Shown here: in pieces, positions 5,361 through 5,871 of the stretch
Layout of the letters: every line of letters begins with the position of its first letter
How positions within the stretch are numbered: the stretch's first letter is position 1
Assembly (NCBI GenBank): GCA_012840905.1
Contig: DUVT01000026.1
Location: 1 to 5,871, forward strand
Source of the DNA: Acholeplasmataceae bacterium
GTDB taxonomy: Bacteria > Bacillota_I > Bacilli_A > ML615J-28 > CAG-698
Direction of reading: 5' to 3'
Length of the DNA: 5,871 nt
Position numbers and translations under genes: made by a program
The notes under the pieces: generated by a model
Told to the model about the DNA's origin: nothing
What the model saw: only the letters and a program-made list of their open reading frames with translations
The model's database searches: none

Positions 5361-5871
5361 TTATATCTCTAAATATGAAAAAATGTATTCCTCTAAAGTT
5401 AAGTTATTTTCTTTAATGAATGTTGCAGTATCTACACCTACATATCTAAAGTGCCAAGGTTCAAAACTATATTTTGTAATTTGCGTTTTGTTTTCGGGAA
5501 ATCTTAAGATAAAGCCGTATTTATGTGCATTTTGATCTAACCAAAGATAAGTATTAGTATATTTAAAATTTTCGGTTAAACCAATATCTGTTAAACTTAA
5601 ATCAACTGCATAGCCAGTTTGATGTTCGCTATGACCTGGTTTTGCACTTATACTATCATCATTATAAATTTCATAAAATAAAAACTCTTGTCTTTTATAT
5701 GACCTATAGCCTGAGAAAATTACAAATTCAATTCCCACAACTTGTGCATCCAAATACATCTTTTCTAGGTAAATTAGTACTTCTTGTTTGAGTAAAATTT
5801 CATAGTTTGTATATTCTAGTTTATAATGAATAATTTTATCTAAATTAGAAGGTGTGAATTCTTTATCCAAA
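5361..5871 (-). CDS. VanY/DacB-family zinc D-alanyl-D-alanine carboxypeptidase (N-terminus outside window)
   Basis: The family removes the terminal D-Ala from peptidoglycan pentapeptides using a zinc ion. The visible 169 residues hold the whole catalytic domain: SGYRS (53-57) with Gln61, SEHQTGYAVD (81-90) giving zinc ligands His83 and Asp90, WLDQNAHKYGFILRFP (110-125), and EPWHFRYVG (137-145) with catalytic Glu137 and zinc ligand His140. The end LTLEEYIFSYLEI is typical. All key residues are present, so it should be active. The TTG codon at 5870-5868 is probably an internal Leu of the LVNK-type entry to the domain rather than the start, since these proteins usually carry an N-terminal signal or membrane anchor; that part lies beyond base 5871. 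The substrate is expected outside the membrane, in the cell wall or in the cortex of the spore. D,D specificity over L,D is by motif only. TAA stop; 50 nt to the next gene. Confidence 0.9.
   Translation of the reverse strand, partial: LDKEFTPSNLDKIIHYKLEYTNYEILLKQEVLIYLEKMYLDAQVVGIEFVIFSGYRSYKRQEFLFYEIYNDDSISAKPGHSEHQTGYAVDLSLTDIGLTENFKYTNTYLWLDQNAHKYGFILRFPENKTQITKYSFEPWHFRYVGVDTATFIKENNLTLEEYIFSYLEI

Noticed and set aside
5335..5535. A 66-codon plus-strand open frame
   Set aside because: It overlaps the clear zinc carboxypeptidase on the other strand, which has all catalytic motifs, so this frame is a shadow.
5868..5870. TTG as the true start of the carboxypeptidase
   Set aside because: No upstream sequence exists in the window to show a ribosome binding site, and family members usually have a membrane anchor before this point, so the gene is treated as cut by the edge.
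1..5871. Mollicutes-type code with TGA as tryptophan, suggested by AT-richness
   Set aside because: All tryptophans in the conserved positions are TGG and no in-frame TGA interrupts or extends any recognised gene.

Overview
The window is strongly AT-rich DNA that looks like a chromosomal fragment of an endospore-forming member of the Bacilli or a close low-GC Firmicutes relative. The evidence is a recognisable spore coat morphogenetic protein CotE directly behind the end of miaB (in Bacillus subtilis miaB/ymcB, ymcA and cotE lie together), a SafA-like LysM coat protein, an FMN riboswitch in front of a RibU-type riboflavin transporter gene, and strong AGGAGG-type ribosome binding sites. All visible tryptophans are encoded by TGG and no in-frame TGA was seen, so the standard bacterial code (table 11) fits better than the Mollicutes code. 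Genus cannot be decided from this sequence.

Layout, left to right. 1-492 (+): C-terminal part of the tRNA methylthiotransferase MiaB, cut by the window edge. 576-1094 (+): cotE, preceded by a candidate sigma-E promoter and closed by a hairpin terminator that overlaps its stop codon. 1164-1769 (+): a compact SafA-like protein with an N-terminal LysM domain, an acidic middle and a Tyr/Pro-rich tail, also closed by a terminator. 1949-3896 (+): a two-gene ABC exporter operon of NatA/NatB type with a 17-nt gene overlap. 3921-5050 (+): sigma-A promoter, FMN riboswitch with an elaborate expression platform, then a ribU-like gene whose protein carries an extra N-terminal block of about 110 residues and three membrane segments. 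5066-5090: a symmetric hairpin acting as a shared terminator between convergent units. 5092-5310 (-): a 72-residue Tyr/Pro-rich small protein, probably spore-surface related, with a candidate sigma-K promoter. 5361-5871 (-): a VanY/DacB-type zinc D,D-carboxypeptidase, N-terminus outside the window.

How the genes fit together: the left half is a coat-assembly neighbourhood (CotE as outer-coat scaffold, the LysM protein as a likely cortex/inner-coat anchor). The right half is mostly transport (NatAB-like export, FMN-repressed riboflavin uptake), ending with another coat-like protein and a peptidoglycan-trimming enzyme. No mobile element, CRISPR array, tRNA or rRNA gene was seen, and no gene-free stretch exceeds 300 bases. 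The least ordinary parts are the compact SafA-like protein next to cotE, the extended RibU, the riboswitch expression platform, and the small YP-repeat protein.
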